A stretch of 64,000 nt of DNA from NCBI RefSeq assembly GCF_900107965.1, contig NZ_FNVU01000025.1:62001-126000 (forward strand), given 5' to 3'. Of this stretch, positions 41,740-50,779 are shown one piece after another. The stretch's first letter is position 1; each line of letters starts with the position of its first letter. The notes beneath the pieces were generated by a model. The model was not told where the DNA came from. It was given only the letters and a program-made list of their open reading frames with translations, and searched no databases. This DNA comes from Actinacidiphila yanglinensis (GTDB lineage Bacteria > Actinomycetota > Actinomycetes > Streptomycetales > Streptomycetaceae). Made by a program: the position numbers and the translations under genes.

Positions 41740-43797
41740 ATGACATCGTTGGACGAGGATCGCCCCGGCGGCACGAGGCGAACCGCACCACCGCCGGCGT
41801 GGCGGCGACACGCCGCCGCCGTTCTGAGGAGACCCTCGGCAGGGGCCGCCGCGGTCTGCCTGGGGCTGACCGCGGCACTGCTGGCCGGCGCGGGCACGGG
41901 TACCGCCTCGGCCGGCACCGCGCCGGCCACCGCCACCGCGGCAGCGGACTCCGCGACGCCCGCGCTGATCCCGGCGCTGGACAACTGGAAGGCGGCGGAC
42001 GGCTCGCTGCGGCTGGGCCCCACCTCGCGGATCGACACCGACGCGGCGAACCGCGCGACGGCGGTCACCCTCGCCGCCGACCTGCGGGACGCACACGGCT
42101 GGCGGCTGCCCGTGGTGGGCGGACCCGCCCGGCCCGGCGACATCGTGCTGCGCACCGACGCGAAGCGCACCGACCTGGGGGCGGAGGGGTACGAGCTCGG
42201 TGTCGGCGCCGAGGCGAGCGTCACCGGCCGCACCGGCGACGGCGTGTTCTACGGCACCCGCACCATCCTCCAACTGCTGGCGACCAGCGCGGCGTTGCCG
42301 CACGGCAGCACCACCGACGTGCCCGCCGCACGGGAGCGCGCGGTCGGCGTGTGCGCCTGCTACACGTACAACACCGACGCCTGGTTCGACCGCCTCATCA
42401 AGGACATGGCGTACCTGAAACTCAACACGCTGCACCTGGAGTTGAAGGTCCGCAACGACGAGTACCCGGCCGTCAACACCTTCTCGTACTACACCAAACC
42501 GGAAGTGCGCGCGCTGGTGGCGCTCGCCGCGAAGTACCACATCACCGTCATCCCGGAGATCAACTCGCCGGGCCACGTGGACCCGTACATCACGCCGTAC
42601 CCGGATCTGCAGCTCACCAACGCCGACGGCGTGAAGGACCCGACCCGGCTGGACGTCACCAACCCGGCGTCGTTCACCTTCTACACGCACCTGATCGACA
42701 ACGACCTGAGCGTGTTCCCCGGGCCGTACTTCCACATGGGCGCGGACGAGTACATGGTCAACTCCGCCTACGGCAACTTCCCGCAACTGCTCACCTACGC
42801 GCGGCAGAAGTTCGGGCCGAACGCCACGGCGCAGGACGCGTACATCGACTTCGTCAACCGGGTGGACGCCTACGTCCGTTCCAAGGGCCGCACGCTGCGC
42901 ATCTGGAACGACGGCCTGACCGGTGACAACACCGTCCCGCTCAACAAGGACATCGTCATCGAGCACTGGCTGCCGGAGAAGGTCACCACGCAGCAACTGC
43001 TGGACGACGGCTACCAGGTGATGAACGCCACCGACGCCTGGTACTACGTCAGGGGCGGCTACCAGCCCGACGCCGAGCGGCTGTACGACGCGGACTGGTC
43101 GCCGCTGGACTTCGCGGACCAGACCGTCACCGACACCGGCTCCCGCGTGACCGGCGCCGAGTACATGGTCTGGCCGGACAACTACGGCAAGGAGAACGAG
43201 AACGCCGTCCAGAACGGCATGTTCACCTCGCTGCGCGCCTTCGCCCAGGGCGTGTGGGGCAGCCCCCGGCCCACCGCCGACTACACCGGCTTCACCGCGC
43301 TCGCCAATGCGCTGGGCCACGCGCCCGGTTGGGGTCCGCAGTGGGTCCAGCCGCTGCCGGAGGGCAGCTACCGGCTGAGCGACTCGGGTGGCGCGCTGTC
43401 CGCTCCGGCCTCCTCCACGGGCGCGGCTCCCGCACCCGGAACCGCGCTGATCACCGGCCACAGCGCGGGCACCTGGCACCTGGTGCCCACCTCCGACGGC
43501 TACTACCAGCTCGTCGACACCGACGGCGGGCTGTGCGCCGACATGAGCCGCGGCACGACGAACAACATGCACGTGGTGGAGCAGGCGGATGCCGGCGCGA
43601 CCGCGGAGAGCTGCGTGGCGAGCTCCGAGAGCCAGAAGTGGCAGCTGGAACCCGTGCCCGGCGGCTACCGCGTGGTCAACGCCATCACCCAGCTCACGCT
43701 GCAGTCGCCGCGTGCCTGGGGCCCGGTCGTCCAGGAGCCGCGCGACATCGCGACCGGCGACGTGTGGCGGTTCACCGCGGTGAAGGGGCAGTCATGA
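41740..43797 (+). CDS. Secreted GH20 hexosaminidase/lacto-N-biosidase-like enzyme with ricin-type lectin domain
   Basis: The protein has 685 residues from ATG 41740 (GGGAG box; GTG 41737 is also possible). A long N-terminus with a late hydrophobic core and AGTGTASAG cleavage region exports it. An N-terminal GH20b-like domain is followed by the GH20 barrel with FHMGADEY at 331-338; Asp336 and Glu337 are the catalytic pair for substrate-assisted cleavage of N-acetylhexosamine glycosides. Residues about 545-680 form a ricin-B-like lectin. Its stop overlaps the GH29 start as ATGA. Coupling to a fucosidase suggests fucosylated lacto- or mucin-type glycans; plain chitobiase activity is the alternative. 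Confidence 0.87.
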   Translation: MTSLDEDRPGGTRRTAPPPAWRRHAAAVLRRPSAGAAAVCLGLTAALLAGAGTGTASAGTAPATATAAADSATPALIPALDNWKAADGSLRLGPTSRIDTDAANRATAVTLAADLRDAHGWRLPVVGGPARPGDIVLRTDAKRTDLGAEGYELGVGAEASVTGRTGDGVFYGTRTILQLLATSAALPHGSTTDVPAARERAVGVCACYTYNTDAWFDRLIKDMAYLKLNTLHLELKVRNDEYPAVNTFSYYTKPEVRALVALAAKYHITVIPEINSPGHVDPYITPYPDLQLTNADGVKDPTRLDVTNPASFTFYTHLIDNDLSVFPGPYFHMGADEYMVNSAYGNFPQLLTYARQKFGPNATAQDAYIDFVNRVDAYVRSKGRTLRIWNDGLTGDNTVPLNKDIVIEHWLPEKVTTQQLLDDGYQVMNATDAWYYVRGGYQPDAERLYDADWSPLDFADQTVTDTGSRVTGAEYMVWPDNYGKENENAVQNGMFTSLRAFAQGVWGSPRPTADYTGFTALANALGHAPGWGPQWVQPLPEGSYRLSDSGGALSAPASSTGAAPAPGTALITGHSAGTWHLVPTSDGYYQLVDTDGGLCADMSRGTTNNMHVVEQADAGATAESCVASSESQKWQLEPVPGGYRVVNAITQLTLQSPRAWGPVVQEPRDIATGDVWRFTAVKGQS

Positions 43798-45719
43798 TCA
43801 GCCGCAGGGACGTACTGCGCGGCGGGACCGCCGCGACCGCGGCCGTCGCGGCGGCCGGCCTCACCGCCGGCCGGGCGGGCGCCGCGCCCGCACCGGGATC
43901 CGCGCCCGCACCGGAATCGGCACCCGCCGCCGCCTCGACCGTCACCTCGGGGGGCACGGGAGCGATCCGGCCCGCACCGATCATCGCCGTCGACCCGGCC
44001 GACACGCCGCAACGCATCGTCGCCAAGGCCGCCGCCGTCGTACCGCGGCCACCGCAAGTGAGCTGGCAGCAGCGGGAGGTGACGGGGTTCACCCACTTCG
44101 GGATGAACACCTTCACCGACCGCGAGTGGGGCTCGGGCTGCGAGGACGAGGTGACCTTCGCCCCGACCGCCGTCGACATCGACCAGTGGATGGACGCCTA
44201 CCGGGCGGCCGGCATGAAGCAGGTCATGCTCACCGCCAAGCACCACGACGGGTTCGTGGTCTACCCCACCCGCTACACCAACCACAGCGTGATCGCGAGC
44301 CCGTGGTGGTACCGCGACGGCGGCCCGGACGCCACCGCCCGCGCCGCACGGGCCACCGCCACCGCTCAACGGGGCGACGACTACGCGGCGTTCTGGCGGA
44401 TCCGCGGAGAGGGCAACGTCAATCCGGCGGGCGACATCCTGGGCACCTACCTGGCGGCCGCCCGCAAGGCCGGCCTGAAGGTCGGCGTCTACCTCTCCCC
44501 CGCCGACGGCGCGGAACTCCCGCACGCCTGGCACGAGACCTTCGTGGCCGGGATCGTCGCCAAGCACGACGCCGGCGGTCAGCTGGACACCGAGGAGCAG
44601 TCGACGTACGACGACCGCGACCGGGCCCCGTCGGGTATGGGGCGCTACGGCAGCGGCAGCGCGGTCACCGCGCGGACCGTCCCCACCCTGGTCGAGGGCG
44701 ACGACCGGGCCGAAGCGCTCGCCGCCGGCCGGCTGCCCCGCTTCCAGGTCATGGCGGACGACTACAACGCCTACTACCTCAACCAGCTCTACGAGCTGTT
44801 CACGCAGTACGGCCCCATCGACGAGCTGTGGCTCGACGGCGCCAACCCCTGGACGTCCAGCGGGATCACCGAGACGTACGACTTCACCACCTGGTTCGCG
44901 CTGATCCGCGCGCTCTCCCCGGACACCGTCACCTTCGCCGGGCCGCAGGGCACGCGGTGGGTCGGCAACGAGGCGGGGCAGGCGCGGTTGACGGAGTGGA
45001 GCGTCACCCCGGCGACCGCCGACCCCGCCACGGCACACGGCGAGGGGCTGCTGCCGAACGGGGCGCAGGCGGAGGACATCGGCTCGGACGCGGCGATCAC
45101 CGCGCCCGGGGTGAAGTTCCTCCAGTGGTTCCCGGCCGAGGCGGACGTGTCGATCCGGCCCGGCTGGTTCTGGCACGCGTCCGAACAGCCCAAGACCGCC
45201 GAGCAGTTGACGGAGCTGTACCGCACGTCCGTGGGGCGCAACGCCGTACTGCTGCTCAACGTGCCGCCCAGCACCGGCGGCCGGGTCGACGACGCGGATG
45301 TCGCCGCGCTGACGGGCTTCGGACGCGCCGTCGCCGCGACCTACGGCCGCAACCTGCTCGCCGGGGCCCGACCCGGCTCGCTGGCACGGACGTTGACCGA
45401 CGGCCGGCTGGAGACCGCGTGGTCGCCGTCGGGCGGCGCGGCGACCGGCTCCTTCGAACTGCGCCTGCCGAAGGGCCTGTCCTTCGACCAGGTGCGGCTC
45501 GGCGAGGACATCCGGCGCGGGCAGCACGTCGAGGAGTTCACGGTGGACGTCTGGGACGGGACGGCCTGGACCACCATCGCCGAGGGCACCACCATCGGCT
45601 ACTCCCGGATCCTCGCGGTGCCCGCGCAGAGCGCCGCCCGGTCCCTGCGGATCACCGTCGGCCGCGCCCGGGCCACCCCGCGCCTGGCGATGCTGGGGCT
45701 GTACCGCACGCCCGCGTAA
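43794..45719 (+). CDS. Tat-exported GH29 alpha-L-fucosidase with C-terminal F5/8C-like domain
   Basis: The protein has 641 residues. The N-terminus ISRRDVLRGG is a twin-arginine signal, followed by a Pro/Ala-rich linker. The GH29 barrel shows FTHFGMNTFTDREWG, the KHHDGF motif (MLTAKHHDGFVVYPT), and ELWLDGANPW with nucleophile Asp348. The C-terminal 130 residues are a beta-sandwich carbohydrate-binding module. The barrel is of the plant-like GH29 type that favours alpha-1,3/4-linked fucose, as an inference from the WLDG context. The start overlaps the GH20 stop, so both are made in step. Folding before export fits a metal- or disulfide-independent enzyme. Confidence 0.87.
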   Translation: MISRRDVLRGGTAATAAVAAAGLTAGRAGAAPAPGSAPAPESAPAAASTVTSGGTGAIRPAPIIAVDPADTPQRIVAKAAAVVPRPPQVSWQQREVTGFTHFGMNTFTDREWGSGCEDEVTFAPTAVDIDQWMDAYRAAGMKQVMLTAKHHDGFVVYPTRYTNHSVIASPWWYRDGGPDATARAARATATAQRGDDYAAFWRIRGEGNVNPAGDILGTYLAAARKAGLKVGVYLSPADGAELPHAWHETFVAGIVAKHDAGGQLDTEEQSTYDDRDRAPSGMGRYGSGSAVTARTVPTLVEGDDRAEALAAGRLPRFQVMADDYNAYYLNQLYELFTQYGPIDELWLDGANPWTSSGITETYDFTTWFALIRALSPDTVTFAGPQGTRWVGNEAGQARLTEWSVTPATADPATAHGEGLLPNGAQAEDIGSDAAITAPGVKFLQWFPAEADVSIRPGWFWHASEQPKTAEQLTELYRTSVGRNAVLLLNVPPSTGGRVDDADVAALTGFGRAVAATYGRNLLAGARPGSLARTLTDGRLETAWSPSGGAATGSFELRLPKGLSFDQVRLGEDIRRGQHVEEFTVDVWDGTAWTTIAEGTTIGYSRILAVPAQSAARSLRITVGRARATPRLAMLGLYRTPA

Positions 45720-45725
45720 CCCGGT

Positions 45726-45817
45726 ACGGGGCGGGCCGGCGCACCTCGCCCGGCCCGCCCCGTTTCCGGCAACCCGGACCCTGACGCCCACACGCCGGCG
45801 TCAGGGTCCGGGTTGCC
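45726..45817. terminator. Two tandem long hairpins ending the GH20-GH29 operon
   Basis: The first stem is a perfect 14 bp (45726-45739 with 45750-45763). The second is a perfect 21 bp (45768-45788 with 45797-45817, 8-nt loop), and its right arm overlaps the last codons of the convergent membrane-protein gene. Both should work in either direction. Confidence 0.88.
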
Positions 45818-46352
45818 CCATGCGGGGCCCGCGGCGGACCGTGCCGAAGGGCTTGACGTAGGAGAGCACGACGGTCGCGATCAGCACGCAGCAGGCCGCC
45901 CCGGCGTCGCGGACCAGGCCGGTCGGGTCGGCGACGGGCTGCCCGGCCAGGGCCGACGAGGCCGCATCGCCCAGGCCCGGGACCAGCACGAGCGCGCCCA
46001 GGACGGTGCCCGCGGCCGTGAACGCGAGGCTCAGCGCCACCCACCAGTGGCGCAGCAGGCCCCACGGGGTGAGCAGGCCGAGCGCGACGCCGGTGGCCAG
46101 TGCCAGCACGGCCAGCGGCAGGAGCAGCAGCTCGCTGATCAGGTGGGCGGCCGGGTAGACGGTGACCGGGTCGCTGCCCAGCCGGCCCGCCGCGGCCAGG
46201 ACCAGCACGGCGGCGTCGCTGCCGAGCAGGCCGATCGAGACCGTCACGTGCACGGCCCGCAGCGCTCTGCGCCACCGGGGCGGCAGCCGGGTGCCACGGC
46301 GGCGGGGGCGGCTCGCCCCGAGCGGGGCGGGTTTCGGCGGCTGGGTGTCCAC
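45801..46352 (-). CDS. Four-segment membrane protein of unknown function
   Basis: The protein has 183 residues from GTG 46352 (GAGGA box 8 nt upstream). A basic proline-rich tail precedes four hydrophobic segments (VSIGLLGSDAAVLVLAAAG; LISELLLLPLAVLALATGVAL; WWVALSLAFTAAGTVLGALVL; ACCVLIATVVLSYVKPFG). The layout resembles DUF2269-like small membrane proteins common in actinobacteria. No partner gene is evident. Confidence 0.72.
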   Translation of the reverse strand: MDTQPPKPAPLGASRPRRRGTRLPPRWRRALRAVHVTVSIGLLGSDAAVLVLAAAGRLGSDPVTVYPAAHLISELLLLPLAVLALATGVALGLLTPWGLLRHWWVALSLAFTAAGTVLGALVLVPGLGDAASSALAGQPVADPTGLVRDAGAACCVLIATVVLSYVKPFGTVRRGPRMGQPGP

Positions 46353-46514
46353 GGTCTCGCGTCCTCGGTGTCCGGTGTGCGTCCTTCCGGGTGTCGGGCG
46401 GACGTCGCCTACGATCCTGGACCCGATCGGCGCGGAGATCGTCGTCCCGGGGGCGGCACGCGGCCTACTCCGCGGGAAGTACCGGGCGACCGGTGAGGAC
46501 ACCCGCGAAAAGAC

Positions 46515-46555
46515 ACCCGGGCCCCGGCCGCGCCTCGTGCGGCCGGGGCCCGGGT
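46515..46555 (-). terminator. Terminator after the GH76 gene
   Basis: A perfect 17-bp stem (46515-46531 with 46539-46555, 7-nt loop) lies 16 bases beyond the GH76 stop. Confidence 0.85.
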
Positions 46556-46571
46556 AGGCGGGCGGCGGGGG

Positions 46572-47792
46572 TCACAGCAGCAGGTGGTAGTCGCGCGGGC
46601 TCCACGCCGCCAGCGCCTGCGTTTCGACCAGCGCGGCCTGGGCGTTGACGGCGAGGCCGCCGTCCGTGGGCAGCAGGCCGGTGGCGGGGTCGACCGTCGC
46701 CCACAGGGTGTCGGCGTACTCCCGCTGACGGCGGCGGTAGCTCTCGTCGGGGTGCACGGAGTGGAGGAGGAAGAGGTTCTTGAAGAACGTCACGGCGCCC
46801 GGGACGTCGGAGGAGAGGGTCGGGCTGGAGCCGTAGACCTCCAGCGCGGTCCCGGCGATGTCGATCGCCTGCGTGAGGTAGGCGCGTTCGCCGGTGGCCA
46901 GGTGCAACAGGGTCGCCGCGCCGAGCATGTTGCCCTGGTTGTACGCCAACTGGGCCGTGTTCACGGTGCCGTCGAGGTCGACGTGGTCCCAGTACAGGCC
47001 GTTGGGGGCCCGCAGGTAGCGGTCGACCCAGGCGAACTGCCGGAGCGACCGGTCGAGGTGGGTCCGCTTGCCGGTGAGCAGGTACAGGCGGCTGGCGATC
47101 TCCGAACCGAGGCCGTTGGAAACGGTGTTGCGGTCGTGGCTGTACGTGGCCTGGGTCCAGAACGTGCCCCCGGGGTCGGGGTGGCTCGGGTCGTCGTCCC
47201 AACCGTAGGCGACCAGCGTGTTGATGAGCTCGGCACGCCTCAGGGCCGCCCTGTCCCCGGTCGTCCGGTACTGCTGCAGGGCGGCGAGCGCGAGCCACTC
47301 GTTGTCGTCGTAGAAGAGGTCGCCGCTGCCGCCCAACGGGGGCAGCACGTAGGAGGCGTAGCCGGGCGGGCTGGCCGGGGCGGGTGGGCTCAGCGGGTTG
47401 GCCGAGGCCGGTGCCGGATTGTAGTAGGCGGCCAGCGCCTCGTCCCGGTCCCGCAGGGCCGAGGCGTAACCGCGGTCGAGCCGCAGCAGGTCGAGCGTGG
47501 CCGTGATGACCCCGGCGTACGGATACACGTACGCGTAGGGGTTGTCGCCGGGCTGGGCGGGGAAGTTGGGCGCGTAGAGCTTCGTCTTCGCGTCGTAGAA
47601 GGTGCGTTGCAGGGCGTCGTACGCGGTGACCGCGCGCTGCGCGTACGCCCCGGGGGCGGCCGGTGACCCGGGCGTCCGCGCGAGCGCGGGTGTCGCGGAC
47701 AGTCCCAGTGCGAGCGAACCGCCCGCGACCAGGGCGGCCCTGCCGAATGTCCTGCGGCTCGGGCGTGATCCGGATCGATCGTCGATGGACAA
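46572..47792 (-). CDS. Tat-exported GH76 alpha-1,6-mannanase-like glycosidase
   Basis: The protein has 406 residues from TTG 47792 (GAGGAG box 9 nt upstream); ATG 47846 is in frame but would place that box inside the gene. The twin-arginine motif PSRRTFGRAAL is followed by a hydrophobic stretch and TPALA. GH76 features: YDDNEWLALA at 161-170 with the tandem Asp162-Asp163 catalytic pair, AYNQGNMLGAA, and the helical repeats of an (alpha/alpha)6 barrel. GH76 cleaves alpha-1,6-mannan of yeast walls or bacterial lipomannan. A LacI-type box overlaps the start region, like the one in the GH97 gene upstream. Confidence 0.85.
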   Translation of the reverse strand: MSIDDRSGSRPSRRTFGRAALVAGGSLALGLSATPALARTPGSPAAPGAYAQRAVTAYDALQRTFYDAKTKLYAPNFPAQPGDNPYAYVYPYAGVITATLDLLRLDRGYASALRDRDEALAAYYNPAPASANPLSPPAPASPPGYASYVLPPLGGSGDLFYDDNEWLALAALQQYRTTGDRAALRRAELINTLVAYGWDDDPSHPDPGGTFWTQATYSHDRNTVSNGLGSEIASRLYLLTGKRTHLDRSLRQFAWVDRYLRAPNGLYWDHVDLDGTVNTAQLAYNQGNMLGAATLLHLATGERAYLTQAIDIAGTALEVYGSSPTLSSDVPGAVTFFKNLFLLHSVHPDESYRRRQREYADTLWATVDPATGLLPTDGGLAVNAQAALVETQALAAWSPRDYHLLL

Positions 47793-47799
47793 CGTCGTC
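47788..47799. promoter_or_regulatory. LacI-type box overlapping the GH76 start codon
   Basis: GACAACGTCGTC (plus strand) differs by one base from the perfect palindrome at the GH97 start. It covers the TTG start codon of GH76 and part of the upstream spacer. Confidence 0.45.
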
Positions 47800-47843
47800 A
47801 ACTCCTCGTCCTCGCAGGGTCGATGGGTTCGAATTGCGCCGCG

Positions 47844-47891
47844 CACCGCGGGCCGCCGCCCGTCTCGCCGGGGAGGCGGCGGCCCGCGGTG
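47844..47891 (-). terminator. Terminator between the GH97 and GH76 genes
   Basis: A perfect 17-bp stem (47844-47860 with 47875-47891, 14-nt loop) directly follows the GH97 gene, so GH76 probably has its own promoter within the remaining 50 bases or depends on read-through. Confidence 0.8.
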
Positions 47892-47913
47892 GTGGCGTCG
47901 GGGCCGGCGGGTG

Positions 47914-50673
47914 TCAGTCCGCGCAGGTGAGGACGGCCTGTCCCCAGTCCGCGTGGTCGAAGGCGTTGCCGTCGCCTCCGTCGCCGACGGACAGCGTCAG
48001 CGTGTGGACGCCGGTGACGTCCGCGCCGAGGTCGACCGCGGCCTGGCCGCCGACCACCACGCCGGTGGCGGCGAGTTGCTTCCCGTCGCCCTGCACGATG
48101 AACGTCACGCTGCCCTTGCCGGCCACCTCGTCGTCGACACCGACCTTCGCGTCGAAGCGGGTGCAGCGGCCCTGGATGTCGACCTGCACCTGGGAGGTGG
48201 CGTTGGCGCCCAGCCCCTTGGAGTAGACGGTGCCGTCGACGGTGAGCGGGTTGCCGTCCTGGGCACCGGTCTCACCGTTGGACCGGTCGCGCTCCACCGG
48301 CCCCCAGCCGTTGGTCTGGCTGAGGAAGGGCAGATCGCTGGCGTAGACCGTGCCGTGCAGCGGGATGTCGACGTGGACGACCTGCTCCACGTGGACCGGC
48401 GGGGCGTTCTTCCCGGCGGGGTTGGCGTACTCGACCCAGACGGGCACGTCCACGGCGCCGCCCGGCTGGTCCTTGCCGACCGTCACCGTCCAGTCCCCGC
48501 CGAGCACGTGGCCCGCGCTCAGGGATCCCGCCGTGACGTCCCGGCCGGTCGCGGTCCAGCCCGCGGGCAGCCGGTCGCGGTCCAGCGTCATCCGCACACC
48601 ATGCAGCGCGGCGCCCTGCGGCAGCGTGAACTGCGCGTCGACCGTGATCTGCGCGCCCGGTGCCGCCGTCGTGGTGGACGGGTCCAGGACCAGGCTGGTG
48701 GACGGCGCGGTGACGACCGGCTCGTCGCAGTCGGTGCGGCCCTTGACGGCCGGGCAGACGATCGCGGCGAAGCCGCCGTTGGCGGCCGCGGGCACGCTGA
48801 GGGCGTCCGCGGAGGTCACGGTGCGCACGGAGCGCTGCAGGCTGCCGCCGTTGTCCTCGACGGTCTGCAGCAGCCACGTCCCCTTGCCGAGGAAGCCGAG
48901 CGGGGCCTTCATGGTGTCGCTCGCGCCGGCCAGGATTCCGCCGACGAACCAGCGGTCCCCGCTGCGGCGTGCCATGACGACCTGCCGGTCGCCGGCGGCC
49001 TGCTGCTCCGGGCTGCCGGAGACCAGGTGCGTCTCGTCCCAGACGGTGGGCAGTTGCTCGAGGTACTCCTCGGCGAGCGGCTGCGCGGCGAAGCCCTCGG
49101 GGTTGTCGCCGAGGCTGGTCCAGCCGGACTCGAAGACCACCGGCAGCGCGAGTTCGCGGGCCAGGGTGTCCTGCCGGCCGGGCCGGGAGAACCAGGTGGG
49201 GGTGTAGTCCATCGACCCGACGACGTTGCGGGTGAAGGCGAGGAAGATGTCGCGGGTCGGGTTCTGCCCGTTCTCCTCACCGCGGACCGCCTCGACGCTC
49301 ATCACCTGCGGCCAGGTGCGCTGGAGGCCGCGCGGGATGGTCGCACCGTGGAAGTCGATCATCAGCTTCAGCTTCGCGGTGTCCTGGAGGATCGCGTCGT
49401 ACCACTGGAAGGTGGACTGGGAGTCGGAGTACATGTAGTCGACCTTCACGCCCGCCACGCCCCACGCCTTGACCTTGGGCAGCCAGGCGTCGCGCTGGGC
49501 CTGGGTCTTCAGGTCGTTCCAGTCGAACCACAGCAGCACGTTGACGCCGCGGGCCCGTGCGTAGCGGACGAGTTCGGGGACCCAGCTCTCCTGCCAGCCG
49601 GCGTCCACGAGCGTGTACTCCAGGCCGTGGGCGGCCGCGTAGTCCACGAAGTCCTTCTGCCGGTCGAAGTTGCCGGGGCTGTTGCCGTCGCTCAGCCAGG
49701 ACCAGTCGTCGACGCCGGGCCGGATCCAGGAGGTGTCCTTCACCTTCGACGGCGGCGCGAGGTCGTTCACCAGCGTGGAGCCGACGAGCGTGTCCAGGCT
49801 CCCCACGATCGCGGTGCGCCACGGCGTGCTCAGCGGTCCGGTCGAGGTCACGGGCGCGTCGTCCGCCAGCGCGACGGAGTACGACGTGCTGCCGTCCTTG
49901 TGGTCGAGGTGGCTGCCGGAGTAGCGGCCGTCGACGTCGGCCTCCGTCAGCAGGACGTAGCTGCCGCCGACGTCGAAGAGCGTGGGGTAGCCGAAGGAGC
50001 AGGTGTCGCCGGTGCAGGTCTTCGGCTGCGCCTCGTTGGCGGTGCCCGCGGTGGTCTCGGTGCGCTCGGTCTCGTAGCTCGGCTGGTACGGCTGCACCCA
50101 CGCCTTCGCGTCCGTGGGCACCTCGAAGGTGGAGGCCTCGGACTCCACGGTCACCTGGCCGGAGCCGCCGAGCTGGTACCGGTAGGCGACTCCGTCGTGG
50201 GAGACCCGGACGACGACGCCGAGGCTCGCGCCGTCAGCGCCCCGGAAGGTGAAGGTGGCCTCCTGCATCGTGACGGACTGGCGGAGTTGCTTGCCCGTGG
50301 TCATCGTGTAGGACTCGTGGACGGTACGTTCCCGCTTGCTGACGAAGCTCAGGCCGGTGGTCAGGTCGTGCGCGTCGGTGCGGATGCCGAGGCGTCCCGG
50401 CAGCAGGACCGGCAGCCCGTCGCGGTCGACCGCGAGGCGCAGGTCGCCGGCGCTGTCGACGCTCAGTTCGGCGCTCAGATCGGTGTGGGCCGGGCCGGTC
50501 ACCGTCCATGTGCCGTCGGCGTGCGGGTCTCCGGCGGAGGGTGCCGCAGCGATGGAGGACGCGGTGGAGGGGGCTGCCGCCGCCACGACCAGCGCGCCGG
50601 CCGCGAGCGCGGCGGCGGCCGTCGCGGCCACCGCCCGCCTCAGTCCTTGACGCCTTTGACAACGTTGTCTCAT
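47914..50673 (-). CDS. Secreted GH97 glycosidase with C-terminal NPCBM-type module
   Basis: The protein has 919 residues from ATG 50673 (GAGGAA box). A signal peptide with basic start and STASS site is followed by the GH97 N-terminal beta-sandwich, the barrel (TLVDAGWQESWVPELVRYAR, GVNVLLWFDWNDL), and Asp412 in AGVKVDYMYSD. That Asp matches the nucleophile of retaining GH97 alpha-galactosidases rather than the Glu base of inverting alpha-glucosidases. LMIDFHGATIPRG follows. An Ig-like linker domain leads to an NPCBM module near 780-919 (GLGANATSQVQVDI). It probably trims alpha-linked galactose or a related sugar from external glycans. A LacI-type palindrome lies in its first codons. Confidence 0.87.
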   Translation of the reverse strand: MRQRCQRRQGLRRAVAATAAAALAAGALVVAAAAPSTASSIAAAPSAGDPHADGTWTVTGPAHTDLSAELSVDSAGDLRLAVDRDGLPVLLPGRLGIRTDAHDLTTGLSFVSKRERTVHESYTMTTGKQLRQSVTMQEATFTFRGADGASLGVVVRVSHDGVAYRYQLGGSGQVTVESEASTFEVPTDAKAWVQPYQPSYETERTETTAGTANEAQPKTCTGDTCSFGYPTLFDVGGSYVLLTEADVDGRYSGSHLDHKDGSTSYSVALADDAPVTSTGPLSTPWRTAIVGSLDTLVGSTLVNDLAPPSKVKDTSWIRPGVDDWSWLSDGNSPGNFDRQKDFVDYAAAHGLEYTLVDAGWQESWVPELVRYARARGVNVLLWFDWNDLKTQAQRDAWLPKVKAWGVAGVKVDYMYSDSQSTFQWYDAILQDTAKLKLMIDFHGATIPRGLQRTWPQVMSVEAVRGEENGQNPTRDIFLAFTRNVVGSMDYTPTWFSRPGRQDTLARELALPVVFESGWTSLGDNPEGFAAQPLAEEYLEQLPTVWDETHLVSGSPEQQAAGDRQVVMARRSGDRWFVGGILAGASDTMKAPLGFLGKGTWLLQTVEDNGGSLQRSVRTVTSADALSVPAAANGGFAAIVCPAVKGRTDCDEPVVTAPSTSLVLDPSTTTAAPGAQITVDAQFTLPQGAALHGVRMTLDRDRLPAGWTATGRDVTAGSLSAGHVLGGDWTVTVGKDQPGGAVDVPVWVEYANPAGKNAPPVHVEQVVHVDIPLHGTVYASDLPFLSQTNGWGPVERDRSNGETGAQDGNPLTVDGTVYSKGLGANATSQVQVDIQGRCTRFDAKVGVDDEVAGKGSVTFIVQGDGKQLAATGVVVGGQAAVDLGADVTGVHTLTLSVGDGGDGNAFDHADWGQAVLTCAD

Positions 50674-50779
50674 TCGTTCCTCTGCCCTTTCAGCCACACT
50701 TCGGCGGGCGGCCGGGTTTCATGGGCGCCGCCGCCTCGGATGACAGGTACGAACAACATCGAACGTTTCTCAACGAAAC
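50658..50779. promoter_or_regulatory. LacI-type operators at the GH97 start
   Basis: GACAACGTTGTC at 50658-50669 is a perfect 12-base palindrome covering codons 2-5. GTTTC-N5-GAAAC at 50765-50779 is a second dyad in the promoter zone. Both have the CG-centred or GAAAC-type look of LacI-family sites in Streptomyces glycosidase genes. No LacI gene is present in the window. Confidence 0.6.
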
